Shown here: in pieces, positions 35,260 through 45,751 of the stretch | Layout: each line of letters starts with the position of its first letter | Position numbering within the stretch: the stretch's first letter is position 1 | Assembly (NCBI GenBank): GCA_033063855.1 | Contig: CP093829.1 | Span: 21,421,537 to 21,485,536, forward strand | DNA length: 64,000 nt | Source: Smittia aterrima | Taxonomy: Eukaryota > Arthropoda > Insecta > Diptera > Chironomidae | Reading direction: 5' to 3' | Notes under the pieces: generated by a model | The model's database searches: none | What the model was told of the DNA's origin: nothing | What the model saw: only the letters and a program-made list of their open reading frames with translations | Made by a program: the position numbers and the translations under genes

Positions 35260-36737
35260 GGGACTCGTGATTTCAAGGGAATCTTACAATTTATATATAA
35301 TTTATATATAATTTATATATAAGTTGTATATAAATTATATATAATTATATATAAATTATATACAATTTGTATACAAAATTTGTATAAAAATACAATTTAT
35401 ATACAATTTATATACAATTTATATACAACTTATATACAATATATCATGATAGTTCCATGATATATTCATTTGTATCATCATAGTTTTATATATAATTTAT
35501 ATATAATTTATATACAATTTATATACAATTAATATATAAAATTAATATAATTCATATATAAATTGTAAAATATATCATGCGGTTTTTCACGGAATATTCA
35601 TCATATTTTATCCAATTTATATATAAATTATATATAAATTACATATAATTTTTATATAATTTTTGGCTGAAATATTTTGCGATTCGCATGTCGTTATTTT
35701 TATATTTTATATATAAATTATATATAAATTATATATAAAATAGAAGAAAAACAAGAATTTCTATGTTGTTCTACAGTAGCGCCCAAAAGTGAAATAAAAT
35801 ACCCGTTAACTCACTTTTGGGCGCCACTGTATTTTATTTCACTATTAAGTAATTTAAATGAAAACAACGAAGGAAAGAAGTGGAAAGAAAGAACATGGAT
35901 TAAAAAGTTAACATGAGAAACTTAAACAGTTGTTTCTTTTTCTTTGATGTGACGAGATCGCTTCGGCATCTTCGGCTCAATGTCAATAGAACCTGAGCTA
36001 GGACAAAGAAAAATGTCAGTTTATGATCTTGCAACATCCAAAGCACCAAATGCATTCTGAAAATCGACAGTATCCTTTTCATCCAAAGTTGATAGGAGTT
36101 TTTTAGTAGTTTTGTCCATCTTGTCCTGTTAGATTGGCTCAATTTTGATAATACAGTTTCTCATGTTAACTTCCTAATCCATGTTCTTTCTTTTCTTCGT
36201 TGTTTTCATTTAAAAAATTTATTTTGAAATAAATTAGAACAACATAGAAATTCTCGTTTCTTTTCTATTTTATATATAATTTATATATAAAATATAAAAA
36301 GAATGACATGCGAATCGCAAAATATTTCAGCCAAAAATTATATAAAAATTATATGTAATTTATATATAATTTATATATAAATTGGATAAAATATGATGAA
36401 TATTCCGTGAAAAACCGCATGATATATTTTACAATTTATATATGAATTATATTAATTTTATATGTAAATTGTATATAAATTGTATATAAATTATATATAA
36501 ATTATATATAAAACTATGATGATACAAATGAATATATCATGGAACTATCATGATATATTGTATATAAGTTGTATATAAATTGTATATAAATTGTATATAA
36601 ATTGTATTTTTATACAAATTTTATATATAAATTGTATATAATTTATATATAATTATATATAATTTATATACAACTTATATATAAATTATATATAAATTAT
36701 ATATAAATTGTAAGATTCCCTTGAAATCACGTCATCC
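35260..36737. mobile_element. Foldback DNA transposon 2, 1,478 bp
   Basis: Long inverted arms, about 35260-35915 and 36160-36737, consist mostly of TATATAAATT-type repeats and surround a unique centre of about 240 bp. Termini read inward are GGGACTCGTGATTTC (left) and GGATGACGTGATTTC (right), like element 1. A 9-bp direct repeat, GCCATGGGC, flanks it (35251-35259, 36738-36746). The centre encodes on the minus strand a short ATG-started frame, MDKTTKKLLSTLDEKDTVDF and about 12 more residues before a stop. I do not recognise it as transposase. Confidence 0.85.
35774..35829. mobile_element. Nested Tc1/mariner-type mini-MITE
   Basis: A 56-bp palindromic element with ends CAGTAGCGCCCAAAAGTGA and CAGTGGCGCCCAAAAGTGA (read inward), flanked by TA on both sides. 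The opposite arm of the foldback element (about 36225) lacks it and shows the empty site, so it inserted into one arm only. Confidence 0.75.
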
Positions 36738-37281
36738 GCCATGGGCTACTTCTACAATTACAGATTCAATAAATGTATTTGGAATAATTTGTATAAAAAT
36801 TGATAGAAAACGAGTATCGTGCCATTACAAAATACTAGGAATAATAATATTTCTAGTCACTCTCACAATCTTAAGAAAATTTAAAATGTTTCAAATAAGG
36901 CTTAAAAGACCTGAAACTTTTAACCTTGAATTAGATATTTATTGTTCAAATGATCTGTTTTCAAGGGTCGGCGACTCTGAGTCGCGCTTGTAAAGTAAAA
37001 TACAAAAAAAACTTGTGTAGCATTTATTACTATTTTGTTTGGAATAAGAAAATTTAAAGATTGCATTTAAATCTTATTTTAGAATATTTTCTTGTACTGT
37101 TCGTTTTCATTGAAAAACAACGAATTGTCGTTGTATGTTCAGATGTTATTTGCTGGCCATGCCGATAACTGAAGGTTTTACGTCAATTTTAAATAAACTT
37201 CACCGAGTTTCTTTGAATAAATGAAAAAAATCTTTGAGAAGGTTAACAAATTATATCAAACAAAAAGTAATGAAAAATTTC

Positions 37282-37325
37282 TAATGAAACCTTCAAAAAC
37301 AACAACATTGAATTGTAGGCTCAGA
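37282..37325 (-). pseudogene. Remnant of the ECM-A breakpoint exon
   Basis: The reverse complement reads CTGAGCCTACAATTCAATGT and continues with similarity to the part of the ECM-A exon at about 3838-3885. It lies in the same spacer context as the pseudo-exon end at 41405-41450 (shared flank CTTTGAGAAGGTTAAC, about 37230 and 41345). It therefore appears to be a duplicated piece of the broken exon. Confidence 0.6.
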
Positions 37326-37544
37326 TCTCGATGTTCGAACAATTACAAAACAACGAAATAGACGAATGATTTTTTTTGGGAGTATGCCGCAGAGACTTTG
37401 AAGACATAAAAAATATTTGAAACGTTATTGTGACACAAAATTTTATTTTGAAATTTTAATAGCAATTTTTCCAAAAATTGCAAAAACCAAATTAAAATCT
37501 ATTTTCACAAATGAATTTGATGTTGGATCGATATTAATACAGAT

Positions 37545-37821
37545 TCATCCCAAAATCAAAAGGGGAGCCAGAAGCAATGTGAGGCCAAGTATAAACGGAG
37601 CCAAAACTAATCCGAGAATTGGAAGGAGAAGAAGTATGATAACTGGCGAATATACCAATAATGTTAATAAAGCATCCGTTGACAATGACTCAAGTCCAAG
37701 TTGCGCCGAAACTGTCGGAACTGATGTTTGAAAAAATTAGAAAAAGTCGTTTTAATAGATTTTGATTCAATTTACCGCAGACTCCCATCAACGCAAGTGC
37801 GACGAATAAAACGAATTTCAT
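37545..37821 (-). CDS. A8: small hydrophobic secreted peptide
   Basis: Exons 37776-37821 and 37545-37720 give 73 aa. Signal MKFVLFVALALMGV; mature start SAQLGLESLSTDALL, then LLVYSPVIILLLLPILGLV and end LLAPLLILG. It shares its first hydrophobic stretch with A6 and its C-terminal half with A2 and A9, so it appears mosaic. No cysteines. The function is unknown. Confidence 0.7.
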
Positions 37822-38752
37822 TTTTTTAACTTTTCACAATTGGAATTAGAAGTGAAGTGAAGAATAATTCTCCAAAGACTGGTTTATATTCAATTTTTGT
37901 ATCTTAAATTTTTTTTTTAAAGAATAGAATACATCAACACGCTCAACTGATATGTATTATAAAACACATTTTTGATCAAGAAAAAAAATACAAAGAAAAG
38001 AAAGTGTTTGCAATGTTTTTACATTCAAAAGTTTATTTTATAATTTAGAGAATCAATAGAAGAACTTTGCTTTGAACAGCATAACAAAATATAAATTTGA
38101 TAAAAAGGAAATAAATTTCTGATTTAGATGTCCTGAAAGAATATTTTTCGTCGTTTTCAGAGGAAATTTTTATTTTTTCGTTTTTATTTGTTTTATTGTT
38201 CAGTTGTTTATTAAGCTTATCCAAACATTTTCTCCAAACTCGACAGCAGATATCGAAAGTATGAATTTAATTTCGGCTGGAAAATGATGAGTTGGTGAAA
38301 TTTGGGTTGTGTTAGAAAACAGAATATTTATTAATTGCATACAGATAAGTAAATTAATTCATCATTTAAAAAATTCCTTTAAGAACAATGAAGATTACAT
38401 CGTCAAAAACTTAAAAAAAAAACAATATTTAAATAAGATAGGAAATTTAGAAATGATGTTTAAAATAATTCATAAAGAATAGGAAATTAAGCATTTGATA
38501 GAATATTTTTCGTATCGTGTTCAGAGAAGAACAAATTTTTTAGATATTATTTGTTTAGTTGTATTATTTCTGCCTCCAGACAGAAGAAGTCCAACGAGAC
38601 TTGTTCCGATGGCGGAAAATGCCGGAGAATTCAGAAAACAATTAAATTTCAAATATATTTAGTAACATAAGTCAATTTTATTTATTGCAAAGTAAAGAAT
38701 ATTCTGTTCTGATTTCTACTTCTGTTTCTTTTTAATGACATTATGCAGACTT

Positions 38753-39680
38753 TGTTTGTTTGTTTGTTTTATTTCATGAATTTTTTACCCAATAAGAGCC
38801 AAGCTCTTTTTAACATAGTGACTTTGGGCAAGATAATATTAATTGATTTCTTGTTGAGACGTTGAATTTTTCTTCCTTCGTTTCCACCGCCATCAACTGA
38901 AACAAAAGCATTATTGGTTTCGACCGAGTTTCATACTGCAAAATTAAGGAAGAGGAAAGGGGAAAAGGATGTGTACTAAATATCTAAGTTTTCTTCGAGG
39001 CAAAGTAAGAGAGTGTCTCACGTCTGAATTTTGCATTCGCGTCAATTTGTCGCAGATCACTGTCCATAGCGTTCCATATTTGAACACCCAGTACAAAGAA
39101 TGATCTTTTGTATTGATTGCTATTGAACTTTTTTGGCAATCCCAGGGAATTACCTCGCGGGAAACGTGGAAAAAGAAGTCTTTGATACAACTGAGGCGGG
39201 GATTTTGTTTTCATTAGTTTTCTCATGAAAATGCACGAGTGATATTTGATGAAATTTTCGACATTACAACCAAGTATTTTATAGGTAAATTCTGATACTG
39301 AGTCATACTTTTTCAATCCGAATGCGTATCTAACTGCTTTATTGAAAGATTTTTCAAGATTTCGCAACGATTCACGAGATGCACCCATGAGGATATTGCT
39401 ACAATAAAGTAGTTTGGGAACAATAAGTGTTTTAACAAGCTTTATCCGCATGGGCTGTGTCAGAATGTTTTGAGTTTGCCAGAGCATACCGGTTGACTTA
39501 TTGATGTCTGAGCATACTGAGTCTAATTGAGCATTCCAATTTAGATTTGAGGTAATTAAGATTCCAAGGCTTTTCGCTGTCTCAACGAAATCAATGACGT
39601 CAGTGTCGATTTTTATAAGAGGGGGATTTAGAGCTTTTCTACTACTGACAATCATAGCCTGTGATTTGGTTGGATTTATG
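38753..39680 (-). mobile_element. 5'-truncated non-LTR retrotransposon (LINE), reverse transcriptase C terminus
   Basis: A minus-strand frame (to 38984) encodes the end of a LINE reverse transcriptase, with LGILITSNLNWNAQLDSV, an Asn-Lys rich linker and LIVPKLLYCSNIL, as in Jockey/CR1-like clades. It then has about 200 bp of 3' UTR and an (AAAC)n-type tail. A 5-bp direct repeat GACTT flanks the insertion (38748-38752, 39681-39685). Other spacer copies have the empty site (ACAGACTTCATTC). The catalytic YxDD region is missing, so it is dead on arrival. Confidence 0.85.
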
Positions 39681-39946
39681 GACTTCATTCTATTTAAAAT
39701 CTTATTTATTAAGAAAGCAATTCAAACAGAAAATAAAATGTACGAGATAAAATAGCTTTCGAGTCGATCTCATATAAAAAGTATTATTTGTCATTGTTTG
39801 TTCAATTGTTCAGACGTCACATTGAAGGTATGACATCAATATCGACAGGAGATAATTCAGAAGTAGAAGACACTTGATTCTTTTTCGATAGCTTTTTAAA
39901 TGCCTGAGCACTCAGAACTTAAATATAATTATTTTATTCTGATAGT

Positions 39947-40208
39947 TCATCCTAACAACATAATTAAAACTGGTGCCATAATCAGTGCAATCAAAATTAA
40001 TACGCTACCGAGAATTGATCCGATAACTGGCATTTGAATAGCTAGATCAATAGATAATCTAATCACCAATATTACAAATGAAGTACCAAATCCAAGAGGA
40101 AGAATACCAGCAGCTGACATGACTGGAACTAAAATTTGCAGAATTTTAAAAATGATATTTCATTTCGCTGTGGTTACTGCTGACTGCCAAAGCAATTGCG
40201 GCGAACAT
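39947..40208 (-). CDS. B7: most intact family B hydrophobic peptide gene
   Basis: Exons 40178-40208 and 39947-40122 give about 68 aa if translation begins at the internal Met of the signal exon. The ancestral start has become AAG. The mature chain AAGILPLGFGTS, then MPVIGSILGS, and a hydrophobic end MLLG is uninterrupted. It is distinguished from family A by PVIGSILGS in place of PVVGPILGG. Expression is uncertain because the signal is shortened. Confidence 0.45.
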
Positions 40209-40640
40209 AACAAATTTCTTTTTTTTTTAACATTTCACAATTTGAAATAGACCTGAAATGAAGAATTATTGTTCAATCAGTCGTTTATATTCAATTTCTG
40301 TTCCTAAAAATTGTTTTCTAGGAATATTACTTACAGATGTGTCACATCTACATTAACAGACAGAATTTTATTGTCTCGATGTTTAAACAATTACAAAATA
40401 ACGAAGTAGACAAATAACTTTTTTAGGCTATGCTGAAGAGACGTTGTAAGAAATAATTTGAAACAAAATGAAACTAATAAGTAGACTCTTATAGAAGGCA
40501 AAAAAAAATATTTAAAACATTATTGTGGCATAAAGATTTATTTTGAAACTTTTATAGCAATTCCTCCAAAAATTACAAAAAACCAAATTAAAATCTGTTT
40601 TCACATCTGAATCTGATGTTGGATCATTATTAATACAGAT

Positions 40641-40922
40641 TCATCCCAATAACAAAATCAAAAGGGGCCCCACAATTAATGCGATGACAAGTACAAGCGG
40701 AGCGAGAACTAATCCGAGAACTGGCAAATTCGTTATTAGTGCAATTCCAAGTCGCACTAAAGCTACGGACACCGTAGTGCCTAGTCCAAGCGGAATAAGT
40801 CCAAGCGCCGAGACAGTCGGAACTGATGTTTAAAAAAATTATAAAAGTCATTTTTAATGATTTTGATTCAATTTACCGCAAATTCCCATCAACGCAATTG
40901 CGACGAATAAAACGAATTTCAT
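40641..40922 (-). CDS. A9: small hydrophobic secreted peptide (LGLGTT type)
   Basis: Exons 40877-40922 and 40641-40822 give 75 aa. The signal is MKFVLFVAIALMGI; the mature part is LGLIPLGLGTTVS, then LPVLGLVLAPLV and LLILLLG. Closest to A2. It is the last array gene before the ECM-A breakpoint sequence at 41405. DNA between 40930 and 41400 is array spacer. Confidence 0.7.
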
Positions 40923-41404
40923 TTTTTTTTTTATCTTTTTACAACTTGTAATAGAACTTAAGTGAAGAGCTTAGACATCGAACATCCATTTATATTCATT
41001 TTTCGAATTAGGTTTAACCTTCTGATAATATGTTTTCAATATGTAGTAAACGTCTTAGTAAATTATAAGACAAAGAATTTTCCAGTTGCAAATATTTGAC
41101 TAGAATAGGAAATAAATTTGTTATGTACCAAATCCCGAAAATTGCAGTCGAATTTAATTTTGCACATAAGCTCGTCTTTGAGGAATTAAGAATATTTTCT
41201 TGTAAGAATATTTATTATTGCCATTAATTTTTTAAAGATCTATTGAGGATTTCCAGATATTTGTCGCTGAGGTCGTTACCAGAAGTGTCTTACGTCAATT
41301 TAAGGTAAACTTTAACAAAGTTTCTTTGCACAAATGAAAAACAAAATTCTTTGAGAAGGTTAACCAACAAGGTTAGAAAAAATTATTGAAAAATTTCCAA
41401 TAAT

Positions 41405-41680
41405 ATCATCGTCTGTCGTTCTTGTCAAGGTGAGCCCTTCAATTGTAGGCTCAGAGTCGAAACAATATTTGAGCATCTGGCAGTCATCCTCCGCGATCTG
41501 AATCACAAGGCAATGTCAGGTTTTCCCTCGATTGCGGTGTTGTGGGAGCTTCGGTCGTTGATTTCTCAATTTCGCGATGATGTTCGTGGTGCGTTTCTGA
41601 TGGAATTTCATTTGTCGAAGTCTGCTCCTTCTCGTCTTCGCTCTCGCCGCCTGAAACATTTCCGTTTCCATCGCTATAAT
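41405..41680 (-). pseudogene. ECM-A breakpoint exon, broken copy
   Basis: The inverted counterpart of exon 3603-3908. Compared with that exon it lacks 8 nt (CGAACACG) at about 41504 and about 15 nt (which encoded the CSC pair) at about 41441. The reading frame and several EGF cysteines are thus lost, and homology stops near 41405 before a splice donor. It still has the acceptor at 41681. This copy lies next to the displaced 5' exons and would be their next exon in the present arrangement. Confidence 0.8.
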
Positions 41681-42220
41681 CTACAATAACGACAAGGAGG
41701 TGAGAAGAAGAAGAAAATCTTTATAATTTATTCACGGGAAATTTCTCATTCTTCGTCTTTTGCGCCGCGCGATTTATCCTGCGCTGCTGTTTTTGTTTCT
41801 CGAGATAAAGGCGAAAATCAATATTCTTGGAAAGCCAACGGCTGAGTTATTTCTGCCTTCAATATTTCTTTATCATCTTGAGACTTCTTTGTGTGAAATA
41901 AAGTTTTACGAACTTTCCGGTAACTTCAATCAGCGTAAAAAGTGAAACGAAATCGATTTGGGTAGCGAGATGAGAAAAGTTCAAGTTTCGCCTCCATAAA
42001 TTCGTTGAGTGACTTTCGATGTCTCGTGACGACTCTCAAGCTCTCTCACTCAAAGGTTAACGCTTGAAAAAATGTAAAGAAGGCAAAAGACGGTCCGAGT
42101 AAAGTGGTTTTGCTTATCAGTAACTGAACAGCAACATCAAATTACGAGAAGGTCGCCGAGATCCTGTCAAGCGAAATGAACTTCAAACTTTATTCCGGAC
42201 CTTTCAAGTGCAAAGAACAA
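41405..42220 (-). repeat. Inverted breakpoint repeat, right copy
   Basis: Reverse-complement counterpart of 3066-3860. To the right (42223 onward) continues the normal ECM-A intron; to the left begins peptide-array spacer. Confidence 0.88.
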
Positions 42221-42966
42221 AACAATTTTGAAGAAGATTTTATAAACTCAAGAGACGGGAAATGAATAAAACTTCAGTTGATTCTTTGCGATTGATCGAT
42301 CAAATGAAAATGCTGCACATCATCGGCTTCGTAATTGAATGATTTCATCGATAACTTCGTCGTTTGACAGTTTCTTCTTCTCAAATTGAAATCGAATGCA
42401 ATAAATCAAAAAGATTCACTAAGCTCGACTCAATTTCCATTCCCATCTGAATTCACTTTTTGCTTCTGTTGACTCGTAAACTTTTTCGATTCGAAAAGGG
42501 AAAACAAAATTAAACTTTTTTCTCCAATCTTTGATTTTAGTTTTCATCTGTGACATTCTCGTAATTTATCAGAGATTTAAGACAGTCAAAGCGACGTCGA
42601 GCTGTCTTTAAAGAGTTTTCAATTTCACACTCCTCAACACGTTGATTGAACTAACAAGAAACTCGATACGAAACACGAATGCGCGTTTGATTGAATCGTT
42701 GTTAATCTGCCTTGGGAATCGCTTACACATTCCTCGTTCTTGTAATCAGATTAATAACTTGAGCGTCTTCGTTGCTCGCTTCGTTGCATCTGTTCAAAAA
42801 CTATTTTAAGAAAAAGATGTTCGACCATGAAACTATCGCAGCTTTCTTCCGGATTATGTCTCACTCTCTTTTCTTCACGACATCAACAAGCAATCAAAGT
42901 CAAGACGATCCACTCAATTAAGCGCTTCAATCATGTTTCAATTAAGAATTTTCTTAGAAAACTTAC

Positions 42967-45751
42967 CTTCTTCGTCTTCTCCGTTCTCGCCATCGTCGTT
43001 CACTGGGAGACATTTGGGAGTGTCACCCACCCACTTCTCACGACTGCAGTAGAGTCGATCTTGATCGAGATTCTCAAGCTCAAAGTCTTCGTCGCATTCG
43101 TAGAACGCAACCAGAAATAATTTCTCGCCCTTTCGACGCCTTTCGATAAGAAATTGAAAAGAAAAGTTTAATGTGTGAAGCCACACAAGAATAAGAAGCG
43201 ACAAAGGGAAATTGAGATAAACTCAAGGAACTTCAAGGAAGGAACTGAAAGCGATTAAACATAATTGCGTTCGGATAATCTCTTTACGACTTTGCTTTCA
43301 AAACTTTCCTTTTGTGCTCAAGACTTTCTCGCCAAAGAAATCATCAGCAGAGCTTCTCTAGTTCTTTGTTCTTTCACCTGTTATATTTCGCAATGAATCC
43401 GTTCTCGACGTTCGGGGCCTTCACGAGACCTTTGCTCATACACGACAGATCCAAGTGCTGGGCAAAGTCGAGAGATATTTGAGTTTCTTCTTTAATCTCG
43501 TGCACTTTGTTCTTCCGCCGCTTTTTATTGTCCACACTTGATTTATCGTCGCCTTCTTCGCCTTCTGAAAGAAACAAAGAATGAACAGACGATGAAACAT
43601 AATTTTCCGCATAAATTGACAGAAAGAAGTCAAGAAGCCATAAATAAATCAAGTAGCTCGAGCTTTAATAAACTCTCTCGCTCGGTTTATGTTTTCGCAA
43701 TGAAATAATTTGTGTCACGATTCTTCTTCGACGCCTACGCGATTTGCGGCTTAGAATTTATGGTCAATCCGAACGCGTCCAACCAAATTACTCTCTCAAC
43801 ACATTTTGCTCATTGAGCCAGAGACACATTCGCAAGTTGTCGTCGAGTCCGAAATCGCTTTTGATGAAACAAAAGCTTTATTTAGAGAGGATTAACTTTG
43901 CTTTCGGACTTTTGCTTCGTTTGATTAACTTGAATTTGTGTTTTGTTGATTGTTTCTTGTTGATCTTAATTGTTTACTTGGCACTTTGGCTCATAAATCA
44001 AATTAATTTGGTGGAAGAGACGTTCCCAGCTTGCTCCCAGAGCTTGTCGGTTAATTAACTCAAAAAGTTTACTGAGAATTGATCAAGAGCTGCCGTTCAT
44101 TCGAAGAAGTCTCTTCTCCTTCTCTGTGTTTGCTTTAAGCTTGACAAAGTGTGGGAGAAATTCAAATTTCCGTAAATATTTTCTCACTCAATTTGAGTTG
44201 AAACATTTCACGACTCGAGTTGTAAACAAAAGTGGTCGGACGACCGTTCAATAATTTATTCTCGGACCGAACGCGCCAAAAACGATCTCAATTTTCGCTT
44301 CCATAAAAATTAAAACCAAATTATCATACGATTAACGACTTGGATGTCTTTGGCAATTTAAATGTTGGCATCGGAAGTCAAGTAGAGTTTCGAGTTTCAT
44401 CAGAACTCAACAGAACCTCACGCACTTCTGACCCAAATGTGCCGTTGTTTCTCACTCTGAAAGCCTACGACATCGTTCAGTCAATAAAATGACTTTTATC
44501 TGTTTTGGCCTTTCCCTGAAAACATCCCAAGAACGATGTCCAACATCGAAGAGCGTCGCGCTTGTCTTTGGAGAATTAAATAGTTTAAAACTAATTTATG
44601 ACCATTGAGCATTTGATTTTTGACGTCGCACGTCGAGCCAACTACGAAAATGGTAAATTAGAAGTTTTTTCAATGCTCAATAGTCGAACCGGCAATTTGT
44701 GACTCACACAGTTCGAATCAATGAAGATTTTCATGCGGCGCCGTTGATCAAGCAAAGTCAACTCAGCTCTTTGTTCGCGCTTAAAGAATTCCCAATTAAC
44801 TTCAATCGATTGCCACTTTGAGCTCTAATTTATTTGTTTCTCTTCTTCGATTACACGGCTAACTCAAGTCTGTCGGAAGAATGAGAGATTCAATCGACAA
44901 GTTCACGTGGCTTACAAACGATTCTCCATAAATGGATGATGAACATGAATGCGCATTCAAGCATCGAAAGCAAAGTACGTCGTTATCTCTTCCAATTCAT
45001 TCACGCGACGAATGCGATTTACGACAAAGTTCATTAGACACAATTTCGTGCGGTGACAAAAAAGAAACTTAAGCAGATTGTAAGTTGATCATCGAAATAT
45101 TTCCAACGAAATTTAATATCGAGAGACTTCCGAGCGTCGACTAATAAATTCATCTCAAATCAAAAAGTCTCCACGCTTTGCCTAAAATTTGCTTAAATTC
45201 TCCTCTAGTTTCCAAACTCTTCCACCCACCATTGCCACCTCAGCCGACAGCGTTTCACTCGAAACGCATAAAATAGGTTTTTAGTCGCCGAGAGTTCTTT
45301 TGTTATAATTTGGGCTTTCGAGAGTGAAAAACATGCAAAAAATCCAAATACGCGAATAATTTATTTCTCTCAGCTCTCGACTCGGCCGATGTGTGAGGCC
45401 AAATCGTTATTTTATTACAAACTTTCCACCATTCGCTCCAGATCACAAAATAAATCAAATTTCTGTTTAGCAAATGAATTTTTAATGCAAACAACAGATT
45501 TTCGCGTCAGAACGATGAAAGCAAATTTGATTTAATGGTCGAACACTCACCTTGTTCACAAGTTGGCGGTGACTCTTGCCATTCGTCAGTGTCCAGATCA
45601 CAAGTAATTTCACTCTTCCCTTTCAGTCGGAAGCCCTCGTGACATCGATAAGCGGCAGTCACAAACTCTTCGTTCTCATCATACGACACAACAATCGACG
45701 AGTTCTCAACTTCGGGCGGCTTTTCACAATCTTCATGCTTTGCCAATGAAT
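42967..45751 (-). CDS. ECM-A 5' exons (two sushi modules), separated from the rest of the gene
   Basis: Three minus-strand exons: 45551-45751 (a sushi module, from EDCEKPPEV to SPPTCEQ), 43378-43564 (acidic/basic linker and first half of a second sushi, DLSCMSKGLVKAPNV), and 42967-43139 (second half, FYECDEDFEL to DTPKCLPV plus an acidic end). Phases are 1, 2 and 1. The final phase 1 is exactly what exons 3603 (plus strand) or 41680 (minus strand) require. The layout matches ECM-B exons 51148-51711, which also split a sushi across two exons at the same place. No signal-peptide exon was found upstream to 48.0 kb, so the start of the gene is unresolved. Confidence 0.78.

Noticed and set aside
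35280..36720. AT-rich palindrome as a replication origin or centromere-like satellite
   Set aside because: Target duplication and shared termini with element 1 show it is a transposon.
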